Origin: Ancylomarina sp. 16SWW S1-10-2
Lineage (GTDB): Bacteria; Bacteroidota; Bacteroidia; Bacteroidales; Marinifilaceae
DNA: 64,000 nt
Reading direction: 5' to 3'
NCBI RefSeq assembly: GCF_009669305.1
Contig: NZ_SADB01000008.1
Coordinates: forward strand, 1-64,000
The position numbers and the translations under genes are program-made. Positions 60,201 through 64,000 of the stretch are shown piece after piece (positions within the stretch are counted from its first letter, which is position 1; each line of letters starts with the position of its first letter). The notes under the pieces are model-generated. The model was not told the origin of the DNA and did no database searches. It saw nothing but the letters and a program-made list of their open reading frames with translations.

Positions 60201-61045
60201 GCAATCAAGTGGTGATTGCTACGCATGGAAGAGGCATTTGGAGTGTAGATATTCCTGTTATTATCCCTGTTCCCGAGGTCATGGAATTAAAAGAGATTAA
60301 AGACCGCGTATTGAAACTAGATGTGGACGTTAAAATAGCTTGTGATTCTATAGAAATTTATATTAATGATGAGCTGAATGAAACGATCCAAACTTTAGAT
60401 TTGGGCTCTTATAGTTATGAGATACCTGTTGAGGAAGCTGGTGTTTATAATTCTTACGTGACCGCTTATGTTAATACGGAGCCCTTTAAATCGAACCAAA
60501 AAGAGGTAGAGGTAAAGGATAAGATTCCTACGGTTAATGGGTTTGAAATTATCGAAGATTTACAGCTGAATTTGCAAGTTAATATTCCGGTTAAATACGA
60601 TAAGTTTGATATCTATATTAATGGTGAGGTTTATGATACCATAGATAATCCAGATGTAGGAAGTGCCAATTATGATGTAGTTGTTGATAAAGATGGTATT
60701 CATGAGGCCTATATCGTTGGTGAGATATTTGGGACATCGTTCACATCTAATGCCAAAACTGTAGAAATAATCTTAACAGGAATAGAAACGGTTAAGGAAG
60801 AGATAGGTGAGATGAAGATTTATCCTAATCCTTGCCGTAACGCATTTAAACTTCAACTCGGTAATTCAACTCAAGATTTTAGTTTGGATATTTTCGATCT
60901 TACAGGGAAGAAAGTTTATTCTATAAAAGAGCGAAATACAGGGGATAATACCATTCGCGTTGAATCTCTTAAGAATGGTATTTATGTTGTTAGAGTAAGA
61001 TTCGATGGTAAAGTAATGTCAAGTAAAATTCAAGTTGTAAAGTAG
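57299..61045 (+). CDS. T9SS-secreted giant Asp-box beta-propeller protein, copy 1
   Basis: A 1248-residue exported protein: signal or anchor (about 4-24), a charged linker, then sortilin/VPS10-like beta-propeller repeats from about 100. At least nine Asp-box motifs are visible (KTTDGADNWTNL, KSIDRGESWTQL, KTINGGTDWAEV, RTLDGGDTWKMA, KTINGGETWSGV, KSTDFGFNWTIK, VSQDEGETFTAV, RTTDLGQNWEDI, ESIDNGKSWHIL). A block at about 395-610 interrupts the propeller. Two Ig-like repeats of about 85 residues follow (about 990-1160). The end is a type IX sorting domain (KIYPNPCRNAFKLQLG, GIYVVRVRFDGKVMSSKIQV). It is likely to be secreted and attached to the surface; function (binding or hydrolysis) unknown. 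Confidence 0.92.
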   Translation: MKKFYLLLILFFLTLSVISISYYARPFEKQSSNREFTPEEIWHKQFIEKKAKRKLGYSKADKPNLFTKYFKDITTQIGESESDYEMNYTTKELQKALDNAPRLKSTNASLNFVQRGPANVGGRTRAIIVDPDVSDKNTWYVGSASGGIWKTTDGADNWTNLSNDLTNLSVNALFMAPSKHDVIYAGTGESFPGSANNLGNGIWKSIDRGESWTQLESTVTDENFSYINSLWVNPINENIVIAATEHGIFKTINGGTDWAEVYESSTGIEVLKAHSSEENTIYAGENSKGILRTLDGGDTWKMASEGLVVGGRYELAVSPVNKEIVYASINVSSSESYVYVSINGATDWQCYKDEDNDANNENFLGGQGDYDNVITAHPFKENEVFVAGVNMWKITLNEKATESETVKAAYTENTDFLSFVSFGADYLNGSLTTTVGANLVPTDWTSVEIRFGSGLSQKAHRFTVPDEATSGVAASTYTYQDYVDVPFQVWDTKNDRQLMVSFRDQEKDGAFNLYTRTGTEYGDLGREYIYVNAVEYNAESANASIAVSGGHLYKALYMMWPTLTAGADWNSDNLPDSKIVVKYGTVKVFGGTTTSVTDAYGEYGGGNRYDQTYGMGKTRIPGLHPDHHNITIIPKDDESFRIIDGNDGGIGVSEDSGEIFNQKPYNYITTQFYGVAKNPEANEYIGGMQDNGTWQSAVSENASSETNYHFRIGGDGFECLWHSTDPEKILGSVYNNDIRKTINGGETWSGVNGITEDDGPFITRLSSSKSHPDVVFAVGNKGVYKSTDFGFNWTIKNIENNWSDGTVYSVHNVGVSQADSKIVWAGAAMQKSNGYQIHVSQDEGETFTAVNDYAERYMTSYISGIATHPTEPSTAYILFSTAKAPKILRTTDLGQNWEDISGFGTNTESDNGFPDVVTHCLLVMPNSPETIWAGTEIGMFESIDNGKSWHILSGNLPPVSIYDMHFVGNQVVIATHGRGIWSVDIPVIIPVPEVMELKEIKDRVLKLDVDVKIACDSIEIYINDELNETIQTLDLGSYSYEIPVEEAGVYNSYVTAYVNTEPFKSNQKEVEVKDKIPTVNGFEIIEDLQLNLQVNIPVKYDKFDIYINGEVYDTIDNPDVGSANYDVVVDKDGIHEAYIVGEIFGTSFTSNAKTVEIILTGIETVKEEIGEMKIYPNPCRNAFKLQLGNSTQDFSLDIFDLTGKKVYSIKERNTGDNTIRVESLKNGIYVVRVRFDGKVMSSKIQVVK

Positions 61046-61095
61046 ATTACAAATAGGTGCAAATCCTGAATTAGTAAATTCATAATCAATTTTTT

Positions 61096-61130
61096 AAAGC
61101 CTCAGATGCCAGCCATCTGAGGCTTTTTCT
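61096..61130 (+). terminator. Intrinsic terminator after propeller gene 1
   Basis: AAAGCCTCAGATG (61096-61108) pairs perfectly with CATCTGAGGCTTT (61114-61126), 5-nt loop, followed by U residues. Confidence 0.92.
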
Positions 61131-61394
61131 TAAGAATTTTCTATCTCTGATAAATATTCATCCTTTTTGTGTAAACTTATTATATATGGAGAGCTAACGA
61201 ATTGGGTGATAAATATACAAGATGGTTAATTTGATTAATGTGGAAAATGATCTTTATAATACAAACACCTGTTTATAAATTGATAGAGTTGAGTAGATTT
61301 GTTTGTTGTCATGAATAGTCATTATATTTACCAAACACGATACTGTTAAAAGCTTGTTTTGCAAGTATTAACTAAATGTTAAGAACGATAAGAA

Positions 61395-61841
61395 ATGATA
61401 AAGCAATTTTCAATATCTATTAAAAATATTCTGGTTAATTCATTTATACTTCTTCTTTTCTTCGGTTGTATTCAAACGAATAAAGTAAGTCAGTACAGAA
61501 CTCTTAAGTCGGAGAAGACCTACCAACAAATTGCTTCAGAAAAGTTTGGTGAAAAAGTAGACTGTAAATTAAATTCAAATAAGAGTTATGCATTGTGTCA
61601 AAAGATGATGACTGCACCCGAACTTAATCCGAATCAACCGATAGCGTTTTTTGTATATGATATCAAAAAGAATGAGATTATTTATGAGGATAAAATGGCT
61701 AATGCAAAAATATCATGGCATACTAATACACAGTTGAAGATAGTCATGCAAAAAGGCTATATTGTAAGTCCGGAAGACAAAGGAAAATCGATCTATTTTT
61801 TCGATCTTCAATCAAAGAAGAAAATAACCCCTAAAAAATAA
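61395..61841 (+). CDS. Small lipoprotein, module copy 2
   Basis: A 148-residue paralogue of the lipoprotein at 56819, 4576 nt further on. The lipobox is LLLFFGC. The core TYQQIASEKFGEKVDCKLNS to TNTQLKIVMQKGYIV is almost identical to copy 1 in both protein and DNA, but the signal peptide and the C-terminal tail are diverged. It lies 49 nt before the second propeller gene, with an expanded 4-bp repeat between them. Confidence 0.8.
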   Translation: MIKQFSISIKNILVNSFILLLFFGCIQTNKVSQYRTLKSEKTYQQIASEKFGEKVDCKLNSNKSYALCQKMMTAPELNPNQPIAFFVYDIKKNEIIYEDKMANAKISWHTNTQLKIVMQKGYIVSPEDKGKSIYFFDLQSKKKITPKK

Positions 61842-61848
61842 AAATTTT

Positions 61849-61880
61849 AACCAACCAACCAACCAACCAACTAACTAACC
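61849..61880 (+). repeat. Tetranucleotide repeat, AACC/AACT, eight units
   Basis: Five AACC, two AACT and one AACC unit lie in a row, ending 10 nt before the ATG at 61891. The same place in module copy 1 has only AACC-AACG-AACT. Slippage here would change the distance of upstream signals from the start codon of the propeller gene. Confidence 0.9.
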
Positions 61881-61890
61881 TAAACGGTTT

Positions 61891-64000
61891 ATGAAGAAAT
61901 TTTACATTTTTCTTACTGTGGGAATTCTGGCATTGTCAGCTGTTCTTATCATTAAGTCAATTAGACCTCATGAAAAACAATTAGCTAGCAATGAATTCAC
62001 ACCTGAAGAAATCTGGCAAAAGCAATTTCAAGAAAAAAAGGCAAAAAGAAAAGTTGGCTATAGTAAAGCCAACAAGCCAGATATGTTCAGTAAGTACTAT
62101 AAGGATATTACGACCCGAATAGGAGAAAAGAAATCTGGTTATAAAATGAACTACAAGACATTGGAGCTGAATAAAGCCCGTGATAATGGTTCAAAATTAA
62201 AAAGTACAAAAGCTACTTTGGATTTTATTCAGAGAGGTCCAGCCAATATTGGTGGTCGTACTCGGGCCATTGTTGTTGATCCTGATGATGCTGAAAAAAA
62301 CACGTGGTATGCAGGTAGTGCTACTGGAGGAATTTGGAAAACGACTGATGGTGCTTATAATTGGACCAATTTATCCAACGATTTAACTAATCTATCGGTA
62401 AATGCATTAGCTATGGCTAGTTCCAATCATGATATTATTTATGCTGGTACTGGTGAAAGTTTTCCTGGTGGTGCCAATAATATTGGAAATGGAATATGGA
62501 AATCGACTGACCGAGGTATAACTTGGGTACAATTGTCCAGTACTAGTACAAATCCCGATTTTGGTTATATCAACCGTCTTTTTGTTGATCCTATTAATTC
62601 AGATCTTGTGATTGCCGCTACCGAGAAAGGCTTATTCAAAACGAATAATGGAGGAACAGATTGGGTACAAGTATATGAAAGTCTTAGTGGAGTAGAAGAC
62701 CTTGCTGCTTATCCTACTGCAAGAGATACTATTTTTGCTGGTGAAAATGGAAAGGGAATTTTACGTACAATTGATGCTGGTCAATCATGGGAATCCTTTT
62801 CTAAGGGACTTGCTAGTGGGACCCGTTATGAGGTCTGCGTATCTCCTGTAGATCGAAATATTGTTTATACAAGTGTTAATATCTCAGAAGAGGCATCGAA
62901 TGTTTTTATCTCAAGAGATAATGCTAATAGTTGGACTAAATTTAATGATGAAACAAATTTCTTGGGCGGACAAGGTGATTATGATAATACACTTGAAGCA
63001 CATCCTTTTATAGACAGTGTTGTTTTTGTAGGTGGTGTTAATATGTGGAAATTGGCTTTTAATAGTACACCTAAAGAATTAGATGCTGCTGTTAAAGCTG
63101 CTTATACAGAGAATACAGATTTTCTAACTTTTGTTAATTTTGGAGGTACCTTTTTAGATAGTGGATTAAGCACAGAAGAAGGAACAAATCTTTTAACGAC
63201 AGACTGGTCTTCAGTAGAAATTCGTTTTGGAGATGGAATTTCACAAAAGGCACATCGTTTTACAGTACCTAACCAAGGAACTAATGGTGTTCCAGTTGCC
63301 GATTATACTTACGCTGGCTATGATGACGTTCCTTTTCAGGTTTGGGATGTTACCAATAACAAACAGTTAATGGTTTCTTTTCGAGATCAGGAATCAGATG
63401 GAGCATTTAATATTTATACCCGCAAGGGAGATGGTGCAGCCTATGGTAATTTAAGTAGAGAGTATATTTTTGTTAATGCAGTAGAATATAATGCTGATGC
63501 TCCAGATGCAAATATTGCCGTTGCAGGTGGACATGTTTTTAAAGCAATGTATATGATATGGCCTGAATTGACAGATGGTTATACATGGGATTCTGAAAAT
63601 TTGCCTACTTCTAAAATTATTGTGGAGTACGGACCAATTGAAGTTTTCGATGGTGAAAAAACAAGTGTAGCTGATGCCTATGGTAATAATGGAGGTGCAA
63701 ACAGTTACAATCAAGCAGCAGGAAAGGGGAAAGTTAAAATAGAAGGTTTGCATCCTGACCATCACAATATTACAATTGTACCCCTTGAAGGTGATAATTT
63801 TAGAATTATTGATGGAAATGATGGTGGTATTGGTGTTTCTGAAAATGGAGGTGTATTATTTGATCAAAGACCTAATAATTATATTACAACTCAATTTTAT
63901 GGAGTTGCTAAAAATCCTGATGCCAATGAATATATTGGAGGAATGCAGGATAATGGAACTTGGCAGTCAGCTGCAGATGAAGATGCTAGTTCAAGTTCAA
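61891..64000 (+). CDS. T9SS-type Asp-box beta-propeller protein, copy 2, C-terminus beyond window
   Basis: The frame starts at 61891 (MKKFYIFLTVGILALSAVLI) and is open to the window end (about 703 codons). It is parallel to copy 1 throughout: FIQRGPANIGGRTRAIVVDP, KTTDGAYNWTNLSNDLTNLS, KSTDRGITWVQL, KTNNGGTDWVQV, RTIDAGQSWESF, the inserted block with VPFQVWDVTNNKQLMVSFRD, and HPDHHNITIVPLEGDNFRII. The Ig-like and sorting domains, if present, lie outside the window. It forms module 2 with the lipoprotein at 61395, so the pair is a tandem duplication. Confidence 0.9.
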   Translation, partial: MKKFYIFLTVGILALSAVLIIKSIRPHEKQLASNEFTPEEIWQKQFQEKKAKRKVGYSKANKPDMFSKYYKDITTRIGEKKSGYKMNYKTLELNKARDNGSKLKSTKATLDFIQRGPANIGGRTRAIVVDPDDAEKNTWYAGSATGGIWKTTDGAYNWTNLSNDLTNLSVNALAMASSNHDIIYAGTGESFPGGANNIGNGIWKSTDRGITWVQLSSTSTNPDFGYINRLFVDPINSDLVIAATEKGLFKTNNGGTDWVQVYESLSGVEDLAAYPTARDTIFAGENGKGILRTIDAGQSWESFSKGLASGTRYEVCVSPVDRNIVYTSVNISEEASNVFISRDNANSWTKFNDETNFLGGQGDYDNTLEAHPFIDSVVFVGGVNMWKLAFNSTPKELDAAVKAAYTENTDFLTFVNFGGTFLDSGLSTEEGTNLLTTDWSSVEIRFGDGISQKAHRFTVPNQGTNGVPVADYTYAGYDDVPFQVWDVTNNKQLMVSFRDQESDGAFNIYTRKGDGAAYGNLSREYIFVNAVEYNADAPDANIAVAGGHVFKAMYMIWPELTDGYTWDSENLPTSKIIVEYGPIEVFDGEKTSVADAYGNNGGANSYNQAAGKGKVKIEGLHPDHHNITIVPLEGDNFRIIDGNDGGIGVSENGGVLFDQRPNNYITTQFYGVAKNPDANEYIGGMQDNGTWQSAADEDASSSS

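Overview
The window is AT-rich chromosomal DNA from a member of the Bacteroidota. Supporting signs are a type IX secretion C-terminal sorting domain, a TonB-dependent beta-barrel protein, many SNNNQ/TAQ-type signal peptides, lack of strong Shine-Dalgarno sequences, and many promoters with the Bacteroidota -7 box TAnnTTTG. Gene content (OvoA, T9SS surface proteins, many small redox enzymes) looks like a marine or sediment Bacteroidia such as the Marinilabiliales, but the genus is inference.

Layout. 0-7.5 kb is housekeeping: the end of an exported repeat protein, the rpsF-rpsR-rplI ribosomal operon, a two-domain universal stress protein, and cysE-cysK for cysteine synthesis. The cysE-cysK unit is preceded by a 54-residue leader ORF ending in a near-continuous run of cysteine codons. 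7.7-17.6 kb holds a TonB-type outer-membrane barrel, the ovothiol synthase OvoA, a TPR sensor kinase, a three-copy 151-bp tandem repeat, a MATE exporter and a GtrA protein.

18-35.4 kb is an accessory redox region. It has two related clusters of short-chain dehydrogenases, old-yellow-enzyme-like reductases with a C-terminal cysteine cluster, and haloalkane-dehalogenase-like hydrolases. Each cluster ends in a paralogous AraC-family regulator. Between them lie a TetR regulator, a SRPBCC membrane protein, a metallophosphoesterase and a flavodoxin-ferredoxin fusion. Seven promoters here carry the same roughly 18-bp motif exactly 39 nt upstream of a -7 box, mostly with a second copy 21 nt further up. 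This looks like one AraC-controlled regulon spread over several transcription units, and it is the main find of the window together with the cysteine leader.

35.4-45.6 kb has a lipoprotein with two DUF1566 domains, a Kef-type antiporter with its oxidoreductase partner and a thioredoxin-like protein, then a direct duplication of about 1.35 kb (DUF4269 genes) around a glyoxalase-family gene whose signal peptide has been cut off by a stop codon. 45.8-50.2 kb is a compact restriction-modification system (controller, HNH nuclease, two adenine methyltransferases, second regulator). It is followed by a hipBA toxin-antitoxin pair with a four-site operator array.

52.6-56.4 kb encodes a membrane FMN/4Fe-4S electron carrier translationally overlapped with a membrane-anchored flavin reductase-nitroreductase fusion, then a monooxygenase and a cytosolic nitroreductase. 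From 56.8 kb to the end there is a tandem duplication of a two-gene module (small lipoprotein plus giant Asp-box beta-propeller protein); the second large gene runs off the window.
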